Positions 26,979-35,237 of a stretch of DNA of 64,000 nucleotides are shown here, piece by piece. The notes under the pieces were generated by a model. It saw only the letters and a program-made list of their open reading frames with translations, did no database searches and was not told the origin of the DNA. Source of the DNA: Pseudomonas benzenivorans (GTDB lineage Bacteria; Pseudomonadota; Gammaproteobacteria; Pseudomonadales; Pseudomonadaceae); contig NZ_CP137892.1 in the NCBI RefSeq assembly GCF_033547155.1, forward strand, positions 3,286,001 through 3,350,000, in the 5' to 3' direction. Each line of letters starts with the position of its first letter. Position 1 is the first letter of the stretch. The translations under genes and the position numbers were made by a program.

Positions 26979-28421
26979 TCAACAACGCAGCTGCCGCTCG
27001 CGGCCGTCGATCGGGTCCAGGTAGTGGATGATCGCCTGGCTGGTGCTCAGCTCCACCTGCAGCCGGCAGTAATGCTCGCCGTGACGCCAGGCCATGGCCA
27101 GGCTGCTGTCGCTGGACTGGATCAGCTCGAAGCGGCCGGCGAAAGCCGGGTGCCGGTTACGCAGGCGCATCAACGCCAGCAGGCGCTGTACCACGGGCCG
27201 CTGCAGCGCCGCTTGAGCCTCGTCGAGGCCGTAGTGGTGGCGGTTGACATCCCGCGCCTCGCCGCTGCGTTCGGCCAGCTCGAAGTCGTTGCAGCCGGCC
27301 AGCAGGCCGACGTAATAGACCTGGGGGATGCCGGGGGTGAAGAACTGGATGGCCCGCGCGGCGATATAGGCCTCCTCGTTGCGCATCAGCGCCTCGAAGA
27401 AGGTGCAGGTCAGCTGGTAGATGGCCCCGACGCTGTGCACGTTGACTGCCGAGCGGCGCATGATCGGGTCGGCGCTGCGGGTCGACACCTCGTCCACCAG
27501 GTAGCGGATCTCCGCCTCGGGCAGCACGCCTTCGACATCGGGGATGCAGATGCCGTCGTGGGTATCGAGCACCGTGATCTGGTTGCGCGGACACATGCGC
27601 AGCCACTGCTTGAGGTAACGGCTGTTGCCGGCGAGGAAGGCATGCAGCACCAGCGGCGGCAGGGCGAAGGCATAGGGGCGCATGTTGCGCCGCGAGATGG
27701 CGTACTGGTAGCTGATGTGGTCGTGTACCTCGGGCAGCATCTCGGCGCCGTACTTGGCCCCGGTTTCGCGGAACCATTCGAGGATGCGGTAGACGTCCGG
27801 CTCGACCAGAAAGCAGCTGCTGCCGATGCGCTTGGTGGTGTAGCCGAAGGCATCCAGGCGCAGCAGCTTGACCCCGCGGGCGGCGAGGAAGGCCATGTAC
27901 TGCTCCATCAGCCGGTAGGTCTGCGGCGACTCGTAGTTCAGGTCGATCTGCCGCTCGGTGAAGGTGCACCAGACCCGGCACTGGCTGCCATCGGCCAGCT
28001 GCACCCGGCGAAACGGCTCCTTCTCCTTGCGGATATGGATCTTCGCCAGGTCCTCCAGGCCGATCTCGCCCAGCTTGTCGACCTGCACGAACAGCTCGGC
28101 ATGGGCCGAGGCCTGGCCATTGGCGAGGAAGTCGAGAAACTCCGGCGACTCGTCGGCTATATGGCTGATGATCAGGTCGACGCACAGGTCGAAGCGCGCG
28201 GAGATGCGCTCCACATCCGCCCAGTCGCCGTAGCGCGGATCCACCTCCGTGTGGGTCAGCGGCGAGAAGCCGCCATCGGCGTTGGACGGATACAGCGGCA
28301 GGATATGCACGCCGCCGAGCGCGTCGGCCAGGTGCTGGTCGAGCAGCTGGTAGAGTTCGCCCAGGTTGCGCCCCAGGCGGTCGGGATAGGTAATCAGTTG
28401 GACAGCGTTGCGCAGTGGCAT
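26979..28421 (-). CDS. GH13_18 glycoside phosphorylase (sucrose-phosphorylase-like)
   Basis: 480 aa. The opening LRNAVQLITYPDRLGRNLGE and GGVHILPLYPSNADGGFSP belong to the sucrose phosphorylase subfamily. The catalytic set is D190 (LRLDAFGY, nucleophile), E231 (PEVHDH, acid/base) and D289 (LDTHDG), nearly the numbering of the Bifidobacterium enzyme. It would split an alpha-glucoside with phosphate to give glucose 1-phosphate. The subfamily also contains glucosylglycerate and glucosylglycerol phosphorylases, which fit an osmolyte-using pseudomonad at least as well as sucrose. The ATG at 28421 is chosen for the AGGAG upstream. There is no sugar transporter or kinase beside it, and it stands alone. 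Confidence 0.85.
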   Translation of the reverse strand: MPLRNAVQLITYPDRLGRNLGELYQLLDQHLADALGGVHILPLYPSNADGGFSPLTHTEVDPRYGDWADVERISARFDLCVDLIISHIADESPEFLDFLANGQASAHAELFVQVDKLGEIGLEDLAKIHIRKEKEPFRRVQLADGSQCRVWCTFTERQIDLNYESPQTYRLMEQYMAFLAARGVKLLRLDAFGYTTKRIGSSCFLVEPDVYRILEWFRETGAKYGAEMLPEVHDHISYQYAISRRNMRPYAFALPPLVLHAFLAGNSRYLKQWLRMCPRNQITVLDTHDGICIPDVEGVLPEAEIRYLVDEVSTRSADPIMRRSAVNVHSVGAIYQLTCTFFEALMRNEEAYIAARAIQFFTPGIPQVYYVGLLAGCNDFELAERSGEARDVNRHHYGLDEAQAALQRPVVQRLLALMRLRNRHPAFAGRFELIQSSDSSLAMAWRHGEHYCRLQVELSTSQAIIHYLDPIDGRERQLRC

Positions 28422-28698
28422 GCGTACTCCTGATGGGCTGAATGAATAGCGAAGCAATTGCCCCTGCCCCTCGTGTAGGTGACACAACCCAGGTGCGTCA
28501 AGCCAGGGCGGCCGCAGGAGGGACCAGCGTCGCCGCGCGAATTGCCCCCCTATAGCCCTGCAGGACACAGCCGCCAATGCCTGTGGCGCTGCAGGCCTGT
28601 CCCGGGACGGGCCATCGATTTTTCTCGTCCGGCGCATGTCCCAGGCCCCATGCAATCGAATAGGCTAGGCGCGACGCACCATCCACTCGGAGTCATGC

Positions 28699-29895
28699 AT
28701 GAATCCCAGCAAACCCCTCGCCGGCCTCAAGGTCATCGAACTCGGCAGCCTGATCGCCGGTCCCTTCGCCGCGCGCATCTGCGCCGAATTCGGCGCCGAG
28801 GTGATCAAGGTCGAGTCGCCCGACGGCGGCGACCCGCTGCGCAAGTGGCGCAAGCTGTACGAGGGCACCTCGCTGTGGTGGTTCGTGCAGGCGCGCAACA
28901 AGCAGTCGATCACCCTCAACCTCAAGCACGAGGCCGGCCTCGAGGTGCTCAAGCGGCTGCTGGCGGACGCCGACATCCTGATCGAGAATTTTCGCCCCGG
29001 CGTACTGGAGAAGCTCGGCCTGGGCTGGGAGGTGCTGCACGCACTCAACCCGAAGCTGGTGATGGTGCGCCTGTCCGGCTTCGGCCAGAGCGGCCCGCTG
29101 AAGGACCAGCCGGGCTTCGGCGCGGTGGGCGAGTCCATGGGCGGACTGCGTTACATCACCGGCTTCGAGGATCGTCCGCCGGTGCGTACCGGCATCAGCA
29201 TCGGCGACTCCATCGCCGCACTGTGGGGGGTGATCGGCGCACTCATGGCCCTGCGCCATCGCGAGGTGGGCGGCGGCCAGGGCCAGGTGGTGGACGTGGC
29301 GCTGTACGAGGCGGTGTTCGCCATGATGGAGTCGATGGTGCCGGAGTTCGACGTGTTCGGCTTCATCCGCGAGCGCAGCGGCAACATCATGCCAGGCATC
29401 ACCCCCTCCTCCATCCACACCAGCGCCGACGGCAAGCATGTGCAGATCGGCGCCAACGGCGATGCCATCTTCCAGCGCTTTATGCGCGCGATAGATCGAG
29501 AGGATCTGGCGAGCGACCCGGCGCTGGCCAGCAACGACGGTCGCGACGCCCGCCGCGACGAGCTGTACGGAGTGATCGACCGCTGGGTCGGCTCGCTGAC
29601 GCTGGAACAGGTACTGACGACGCTGAACCGCGCCGAGGTGCCGGCCAGCCGCATCTACTCGGCCGAGGATATGCTCGGTGACCCGCAATTCCTCGCCCGG
29701 GAGATGTTCCTCAGCGCCAAGCTGCCGGACGGCAAGCCGTTCAAGATGCCGGGCATAGTGCCCAAGCTGTCGGAGACGCCCGGGTCGGCGGAGTGGATCG
29801 GACCGCAGCTCGGCGAACACACCGACACCCTGCTCGCCGAGCTAGGCTATGACCAAGAGCAGGTCGCCGAATTGCGCCGCAACGGCGCCGTCTGA
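28699..29895 (+). CDS. Class III (CaiB/BaiF family) CoA-transferase
   Basis: 398 aa. LAGLKVIELGSLIAGPFAAR at the N-terminus, ENFRPGVLEKLGLG, RLSGFGQSGPL and the catalytic aspartate D170 in SIGDSIAA are typical of formyl-CoA/carnitine CoA-transferases. It moves CoA between two carboxylic acids; the substrates are unknown. CGGAG lies before the ATG. The neighbouring small membrane protein follows 19 nt downstream, and the gene is divergent from the phosphorylase. Confidence 0.88.
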   Translation: MNPSKPLAGLKVIELGSLIAGPFAARICAEFGAEVIKVESPDGGDPLRKWRKLYEGTSLWWFVQARNKQSITLNLKHEAGLEVLKRLLADADILIENFRPGVLEKLGLGWEVLHALNPKLVMVRLSGFGQSGPLKDQPGFGAVGESMGGLRYITGFEDRPPVRTGISIGDSIAALWGVIGALMALRHREVGGGQGQVVDVALYEAVFAMMESMVPEFDVFGFIRERSGNIMPGITPSSIHTSADGKHVQIGANGDAIFQRFMRAIDREDLASDPALASNDGRDARRDELYGVIDRWVGSLTLEQVLTTLNRAEVPASRIYSAEDMLGDPQFLAREMFLSAKLPDGKPFKMPGIVPKLSETPGSAEWIGPQLGEHTDTLLAELGYDQEQVAELRRNGAV

Positions 29896-29914
29896 GGGCG
29901 ACCGGGAGGGCGTC

Positions 29915-30175
29915 ATGCAGGCCGAACAGGCGCTGCCGGAAGACGTGCGCCGGGCACTGCGCGCCGGCCAGCGGGCGAGGGCCATCGCCCTGCTGCGCGC
30001 GCACCGGACCATCGGCGCCGAGGAGGCCGAAGCCCAGATCGACCGCTACCTGGAAGACAACCCGCCGATCTCCCTGCGCGGGCCCGGCGTGGTGGCCTCC
30101 AGCAAGTTGAACGCCCTGATCTGGCTGATCCTGATCCTGCTGATGGGCCTGGCCTACCTGCTGCTGGCCGACTGA
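29915..30175 (+). CDS. Small membrane protein with L7/L12-C-terminal-like segment (copy 1)
   Basis: 86 aa. The first half (LPEDVRRALRAGQRARAIAL, then LRAHRTIGAEEAEAQIDRYL) resembles the alpha-loop-alpha part of ribosomal protein L7/L12's C-terminal domain, with a single C-terminal membrane helix (LNALIWLILILLMGLAYLLL). GGGAGG before the ATG at 29915 fixes the start; the longer in-frame extension into the CoA-transferase gene is unlikely. It faces a homologous gene at 30197-30460 tail to tail, only 21 bp apart. Confidence 0.72.
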   Translation: MQAEQALPEDVRRALRAGQRARAIALLRAHRTIGAEEAEAQIDRYLEDNPPISLRGPGVVASSKLNALIWLILILLMGLAYLLLAD

Positions 30176-30196
30176 CGCGAAGCCCCCACACATCCA

Positions 30197-30460
30197 CTAG
30201 AGCCGGCGACTGAACAGCAGCAGGACCACCCCCAGCAGCAGACTCAGCAACAGCCAGAACACCAGGCCGTGGCGATGGCTCGTGGCGCGGCCCGCCACAA
30301 ACAGTTCGGGATGCACCTGCAGAAAGGCCTCCACCTCCTGTTTCGCTTCGCGCAGATCGAGCCCGCACGCCTCTCGCAAGCGCTTGATCGCCTCGATCTT
30401 GCGTCCCCGCCGCAATGCCGCCATTACCGAGGGCGGCAGCTCATCGCGTCGTCGATTCAT
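30197..30460 (-). CDS. Small membrane protein with L7/L12-C-terminal-like segment (copy 2)
   Basis: 87 aa. RRGRKIEAIKRLREACGLD followed by LREAKQEVEAFL is strikingly like the L7/L12 C-terminal domain pattern (IKxxRxxxGLxLKEAKxxVE). It is then followed by a hydrophobic tail (LVFWLLLSLLLGVVLLLF). The architecture is the same as the convergent gene at 29915-30175, so the two are probably paralogues. The function of such tail-anchored proteins is unknown to me. The ATG at 30460 begins MNRRRDELPP. Confidence 0.75.
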   Translation of the reverse strand: MNRRRDELPPSVMAALRRGRKIEAIKRLREACGLDLREAKQEVEAFLQVHPELFVAGRATSHRHGLVFWLLLSLLLGVVLLLFSRRL

Positions 30461-30540
30461 GGCCCGCCTCGCACCACCACCGCCACACCCTGAGCCTAGC
30501 CGCCCCTGCCCGCCCATGCAGAACCGCAGGCACAGAAACG

Positions 30541-30579
30541 CGCAAGCCCGGGGCCGCCAGAGGCGACACCGGGCTTGCG
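30541..30579 (-). terminator. Hairpin after thrC
   Basis: CGCAAGCCCGG (30541-30551) pairs with CCGGGCTTGCG (30569-30579), an 11-bp perfect stem with a 17-nt loop, 18 nt beyond the thrC stop. On the minus strand it is followed by CGTTTCTG. Probably the end of the hom-thrC transcript. Confidence 0.7.
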
Positions 30580-30596
30580 CCGTTCAGGCTAGCGGC

Positions 30597-32006
30597 TTAG
30601 AGCGGCTTGCCGCGGTTGCCGTGCTGGGCGACGAAGGCCTGAATGGTCTTCAGGTCGTTGGCCAGCACGGTGCAACGCTCCTCGCGCTCGAACAGGTCGG
30701 ACAGGTGCGCCGGCAGCGCCGGCGCCTGGCCGACACCGGCCTTCTCCACCGCCTCGGGGAACTTCACCGGGTGCGCGGTACCCAGGATCACCATGGGCAC
30801 CGCCAGACTGCGGCGGCACTCGCGAGCGGCGCGCACGCCGATGGCGGTGTGCGGGTCGAGCAACTCGCCACACTCGGCATACACCTCGGCGATGGTCTGA
30901 CAGGTCTGCGCATCGTCCACCGCCAGGGAGTCGAACAGCTTGCGCGCCTCGGTCCAGCGATCTTCCTCGACGCTGAAGCCGCCACCCTGCCTGAAGGTGT
31001 CCATCAGGCCGGCGATGGCGGCGCCGTTGCGGCCGTGCAGGTCGAACAGCAGGCGCTCGAAGTTGGACGAGACCATGATGTCCATGGACGGCGACAGGGT
31101 CGGGTGCAGGGTGTCCTTGACGTACTGGTTGCCGCTCATGAAGCGGTGCAGGATGTCGTTGCGGTTGGTCGCCACGACCAGCTGACTGATCGGCAGGCCC
31201 ATGTTGCGCGCCAGGTAACCGGCGAAGATGTCACCGAAGTTGCCGGTCGGCACCGAGAAGGCCACCGAGCGGGCCGGCCCGCCGAGCTGCAGCGCGGCGT
31301 GGAAGTAGTAGACGATCTGGGCCATGATCCGCGCCCAGTTGATCGAGTTGACCGCCACCAGGCGGGTGCCCTTGAGGAAGCCCTGGTCGGCGAAGCTGGC
31401 CTTGACCATCTCCTGGCAGTCGTCGAAGTTGCCTTCCACGGCGATGTTGTGGATGTTGTCGCCGAGGATGGTGGTCATCTGCCGGCGCTGCACCTCGGAC
31501 ACCCGGTTGTGCGGGTGCATGATGAAGATGTCGACGTGTTCGCAGGCCTTGCAGCCCTCGATCGCTGCAGACCCCGTATCCCCCGAGGTCGCGCCCATAA
31601 TCACCACGCGCTCGCCGCGCTTGGACAGCACGTGGTCGAGCAGGCGGCCGAGCAGCTGCAGGGCGAAGTCCTTGAAGGCCAGGGTCGGGCCGTGGAACAG
31701 CTCCAACACCCACTCGTTGCCGTTGAGCTGGCGCAGCGGCGCCACGGCGTTGTGGGCGAACACGCCGTAGGTTTCCTCGAGAATCTTCTTGAAGTCGCCG
31801 TCGCCGATGCTGCCGGCCACGAACGGGCGCATCACCCGGAAGGCCAGCTCGTGGTAGGGCAGGCCGGCCCAGGAAGCGATCTCCTCCTGGGTGAAGCGCG
31901 GCAGGTTTTCCGGCACGTAGAGGCCGCCGTCGCTGGCCAGACCGGCCAGCAGGACGTCTTCGAAGTTGAGGGCCGGGGCCTGGCCGCGGGTACTGATATA
32001 ACGCAT
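30597..32006 (-). CDS. thrC: Threonine synthase
   Basis: 469 aa, the length of the gammaproteobacterial long form. The N-terminal MRYISTRGQAPALNFEDVLLAGL (family start), the PLP lysine in HGPTLAFKDFALQ and the phosphate-binding GATSGDTGSAA are seen. It converts O-phosphohomoserine to threonine. It follows hom by 12 nt and is co-transcribed with it. The thrB kinase is not here; pseudomonads keep it elsewhere. Confidence 0.97.
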   Translation of the reverse strand: MRYISTRGQAPALNFEDVLLAGLASDGGLYVPENLPRFTQEEIASWAGLPYHELAFRVMRPFVAGSIGDGDFKKILEETYGVFAHNAVAPLRQLNGNEWVLELFHGPTLAFKDFALQLLGRLLDHVLSKRGERVVIMGATSGDTGSAAIEGCKACEHVDIFIMHPHNRVSEVQRRQMTTILGDNIHNIAVEGNFDDCQEMVKASFADQGFLKGTRLVAVNSINWARIMAQIVYYFHAALQLGGPARSVAFSVPTGNFGDIFAGYLARNMGLPISQLVVATNRNDILHRFMSGNQYVKDTLHPTLSPSMDIMVSSNFERLLFDLHGRNGAAIAGLMDTFRQGGGFSVEEDRWTEARKLFDSLAVDDAQTCQTIAEVYAECGELLDPHTAIGVRAARECRRSLAVPMVILGTAHPVKFPEAVEKAGVGQAPALPAHLSDLFEREERCTVLANDLKTIQAFVAQHGNRGKPL

Positions 32007-32018
32007 GACTTTCTTACC

Positions 32019-33323
32019 TCAGACCAGTTGCTCGACACGGATGCGCACGACGCTGCCGACCACGTCGTCCAGCGCCTCCAGGGCGGCGATCGCCTCGTCG
32101 ATGCGCGCCTCGACCACCCGGTGGGTGACCAGGATCATCGGCACCAGGCCGTCGTGCTCCTCGACCTCCTTCTGCATGATCGACTCGATGTTGATGCCGC
32201 GCGCCGAGAGGATGCTCGCCACCTGGGCCAGCACGCCCGGATGGTCCTTGGCCTGGATGCGCAGGTAGTAGGCGCTCTCGCAGGCGTCGATCGCCAGGAT
32301 CGGATGGTCGGACAACGAATCCGGCTGGAAGGCCAGGTGCGGCACGCGGTTGGTCGGGTCGGTGGTCAGGGCGCGGACCACGTCGACCAGGTCGGCCACC
32401 ACCGAGGAGGCGGTGGGCTCCATGCCGGCGCCGGCGCCGTAGAACAGGGTCGAGCCCGCCGCATCGCCGTTGACCATGACCGCGTTCATCACGCCGTTGA
32501 CGTTGGCGATCAGGCGGTCGGCCGGGATCAGGGTCGGATGCACGCGCAGCTCGATGCCGGCCGCGGTGCTGCGCGCCACACCCAGGTGCTTGATGCGGTA
32601 GCCCAGGGCCTCGGCGTAGCCCACGTCGGCGGTGGTCAGCTGGGTGATGCCCTCGGTATAGGCCTTGTCGAACTGCAGCGGGATGCCGAAGGCGATGGAG
32701 GCGAGGATGGTCAGTTTGTGCGCGGCATCGATGCCTTCGACGTCGAAGGTCGGATCGGCCTCGGCGTAGCCCAGGGCCTGGGCCTCCTTGAGCACGTCCT
32801 CGAAGGCCCGGCCCTTCTCGCGCATCTCGCTCAGGATGAAGTTGCCGGTGCCGTTGATGATGCCGGCCAGCCAGTTGATGCGGTTGCCGGCCAGGCCCTC
32901 GCGGATCGCCTTGATCACCGGAATGCCGCCGGCCACCGCCGCCTCGAAGGCGACGATGACGCCCTTCTCGCGGGCCTTGGCGAAGATCTCGTTGCCATGC
33001 ACGGCGATCAGCGCCTTGTTCGCGGTGACCACGTGCTTGCCGTTGTCGATGGCCTTGAGCACCAGCTCACGGGCCAGGGTATAGCCGCCGATCAGCTCGA
33101 TGACGACCTCGATCTCCGGATTGTCGACCAGCTCGAAGACATCCTTGGTAATCGCGATACCGGTAATGTCGCACTGCGGGTTCTGCGAACGCAGCGCAAT
33201 CTGCGCCACCTCGATGCCACGCCCGGCACGACGCGCGATTTCCTCGGCGTTGCGCTTGAGCACGTTGAAGGTACCGCCACCGACGGTTCCCAGCCCACAG
33301 ATGCCTACTTTGACCGGTTTCAC
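32019..33323 (-). CDS. hom: Homoserine dehydrogenase
   Basis: 434 aa. The NAD(P)-binding motif VGICGLGTVGGGTF, the catalytic core with NGTGNFILSEM and EADPTFDVEGIDAAHKL, and a C-terminal ACT domain (HPGVLAQVASILSARGINIE) that normally gives threonine feedback inhibition. It reduces aspartate semialdehyde to homoserine. It is a monofunctional enzyme, not fused to aspartokinase, and forms the hom-thrC operon. Confidence 0.97.
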   Translation of the reverse strand: MKPVKVGICGLGTVGGGTFNVLKRNAEEIARRAGRGIEVAQIALRSQNPQCDITGIAITKDVFELVDNPEIEVVIELIGGYTLARELVLKAIDNGKHVVTANKALIAVHGNEIFAKAREKGVIVAFEAAVAGGIPVIKAIREGLAGNRINWLAGIINGTGNFILSEMREKGRAFEDVLKEAQALGYAEADPTFDVEGIDAAHKLTILASIAFGIPLQFDKAYTEGITQLTTADVGYAEALGYRIKHLGVARSTAAGIELRVHPTLIPADRLIANVNGVMNAVMVNGDAAGSTLFYGAGAGMEPTASSVVADLVDVVRALTTDPTNRVPHLAFQPDSLSDHPILAIDACESAYYLRIQAKDHPGVLAQVASILSARGINIESIMQKEVEEHDGLVPMILVTHRVVEARIDEAIAALEALDDVVGSVVRIRVEQLV

Positions 33324-33351
33324 ACTGAACTCCCCATCTGCACTGCATAAA

Positions 33352-33375
33352 ACGGCCGGAGCGAGCCCCGGCCGT
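33352..33375 (-). terminator. Intrinsic terminator after dsbC
   Basis: ACGGCCGG (33352-33359) pairs with CCGGCCGT (33368-33375); on the minus strand the stem is followed by TTTTATG. It closes the xerD-dsbC unit and lies just upstream of hom. Confidence 0.75.
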
Positions 33376-33435
33376 AGAAAAGAGCCGCACCTTACGAAGC
33401 GGCCGTTTATTAGTCAATCGGCTACAGACCCTGAA

Positions 33436-34161
33436 TTACTTGGCCTCCAGCGCCTGCTTGGCCAACTGCGGCGCCGGCTGATAGCCCGGGATCAGCTTAC
33501 CGTTGGCCAGGACGATGGCCGGCGTGCCGTTGACGCCGATCATCTGCCCCAGGGCGTACTGCTGAGCCACCGGGTTGTCGCACTGGGCCTCGGGCACGTC
33601 CTTGCGCGCCTTGGCCAGATCCATCGCCGCCTTGCGGTCCTTGGCGCACCAGACGCTGACCAGCTCCTTGTACGCCGCACTCTGCAAGCCCTGACGCGGG
33701 AAGGCGACATAGCGGACTTCGACGCCGAGGCGGTTGAGCTCGGGCACCTCGCTGTGCAGCTTCTGGCAGTAGCCGCAGTCGGTGTCGGTGAACACGGTGA
33801 TATGGGACTTCGGCGCTTCAGGGGCGAACACCACCATTTCCTCGGCGGAAATGCCATTGATCTGCTGGGCGATGGCGCGACTCTCCTGCTCTTCGGTCAG
33901 GTTGGTCACCTGACCGTCCTTGAACTGATAGAGGTAGCCCTGCAGGACGAACTGGCCGTCGGCGCTGGCATAGAGCTGGCGACCGCCCTTGAGCTGGACC
34001 TGATACAGCCCCGGCATCGGGCTCTCGGCGATGGCCTCGATCGGCATTTCGGGCTGGATCGACAGCAGATTCTGACGAATCGCCTGGTCGGGCTCCGCGG
34101 CCAGGCTAAGGGTGCTGGCCAGGACAAGGGCCACAGCCGCAGAAATGCGGGTCAGATGCAT
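33436..34161 (-). CDS. dsbC: Thiol:disulfide interchange protein DsbC
   Basis: 241 aa. Signal peptide (ISAAVALVLASTLSLAA), an N-terminal dimerisation domain, then a thioredoxin domain with active site C129-GY-C132 (DTDCGYCQKLH) and the cis-proline loop GVNGTPAIVL. It isomerises wrong disulfides in the periplasm and is kept reduced by DsbD. AGGAG before the ATG at 34161 fixes the start. It follows xerD by about 90 bp, the usual order in Pseudomonas. Confidence 0.95.
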   Translation of the reverse strand: MHLTRISAAVALVLASTLSLAAEPDQAIRQNLLSIQPEMPIEAIAESPMPGLYQVQLKGGRQLYASADGQFVLQGYLYQFKDGQVTNLTEEQESRAIAQQINGISAEEMVVFAPEAPKSHITVFTDTDCGYCQKLHSEVPELNRLGVEVRYVAFPRQGLQSAAYKELVSVWCAKDRKAAMDLAKARKDVPEAQCDNPVAQQYALGQMIGVNGTPAIVLANGKLIPGYQPAPQLAKQALEAK

Positions 34162-34252
34162 GGAAACTCCTGTCAAGCGACGGTCAAACGAAGATCGGCA
34201 CAGCCTACCATAGAAGCCCCGAAAGGCAGACGGCGACAGCCCGACGGCCATC

Positions 34253-35149
34253 TCAGCCGCGCGGATGGTGCGTGGCGTGCAGCGCCTGCAAGCGCGCCTG
34301 GGCGATATGGGTATAGATCTGCGTGGTCGACAGGTCGCTGTGCCCCAACAGCATCTGCACCACGCGCAGGTCGGCGCCGTGGTTGAGCAGATGGGTGGCG
34401 AAGGCATGGCGCAGGGTGTGCGGCGACAGCGCCTGCACGATACCGGCGACCCGGGCCTGGAGCTTGATCCGGTGCCAGAAGGTCTGCCGGGTCATCTGCT
34501 CGCCACGCAGACTGGGGAACAGCACATCGCTCGGCTTGCCGCCGAGCAGCAGCGGCCGCGCCTCCTTGCTGTAGCGCTCGATCCAGGCGATCGCCTCCTC
34601 CCCCAGGGGCACCAGGCGCTCCTTGCTGCCCTTGCCGAAGACCCGCAGCACCCCCTGGCGCAGGTTGACCTGCTCCAGGGTCAGGCCGACCAGTTCGCTG
34701 ACCCGCAGGCCGCAGGCATAGAGCACCTCGAGCATCGCGCGGTCGCGCAGGCCGAGCGGGTCGTCCAGCTCGGGGGCCGCCAGCAGCGCCTCGACGTCGG
34801 CCTCGGAGAGGGACTTGGGCAGGGGCCGGCCTAGCTGGGGCAGATCCACCTGCAAGGTCGGATCGATGGCGACCACCCCCTCGCGCAAGAGGAAGCGATA
34901 GAGGCCGCGCGCGGCGGAGATGAAGCGCGCAGTGGAACGCGCCTTGTAACCCTCGTTCAGACGCCAGGCCAAGTGATCGAGCACGGCTTCGCGCCCAACC
35001 CGTTCCAGCAACAGTCCTCGCGCCTCCAGCCAGCCATTGAAGTGCGCCAGGTCGCTGCGGTAGGCCGCCCGGGTGTGCTCGGACAAGCCTTTTTCCAACC
35101 AGAGGGCCTCGAGGAAGCGGTCGATCAGCGGGTGGTCTATAGCGGGCAT
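34253..35149 (-). CDS. xerD: Tyrosine site-specific recombinase XerD
   Basis: 298 aa. Catalytic residues R149 (CGLRVSEL), K173/K176 region (GKGSKER), H244-x2-R247 (HTLRHAF), H270 (LLGHSDLS) and Y279 (TQIYTH) are all present. With XerC it resolves chromosome dimers at dif under FtsK control. This is the housekeeping enzyme, not a phage integrase: it starts LIDRFLEALWLEKGLSEHT and sits upstream of dsbC in the conserved order. Confidence 0.96.
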   Translation of the reverse strand: MPAIDHPLIDRFLEALWLEKGLSEHTRAAYRSDLAHFNGWLEARGLLLERVGREAVLDHLAWRLNEGYKARSTARFISAARGLYRFLLREGVVAIDPTLQVDLPQLGRPLPKSLSEADVEALLAAPELDDPLGLRDRAMLEVLYACGLRVSELVGLTLEQVNLRQGVLRVFGKGSKERLVPLGEEAIAWIERYSKEARPLLLGGKPSDVLFPSLRGEQMTRQTFWHRIKLQARVAGIVQALSPHTLRHAFATHLLNHGADLRVVQMLLGHSDLSTTQIYTHIAQARLQALHATHHPRG

Positions 35150-35237
35150 GGAAGAGAGCTATGGCAGTGCCTGAAAGCACGCTAGTCTTCCACAGCCTGG
35201 GCAAGTACGACCAGCGCCTCGCACTCAAGGACCCCCG

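Noticed and set aside
30282..33350. A 1000-codon open frame on the plus strand opposite thrC and hom
   Set aside because: Shadow of two clear genes; composition is unlike protein and it has no domain features.
34253..35149. Tyrosine recombinase as a sign of an integrated element
   Set aside because: It is XerD in its conserved location next to dsbC; no attachment sites, integrase neighbours or phage genes were found.
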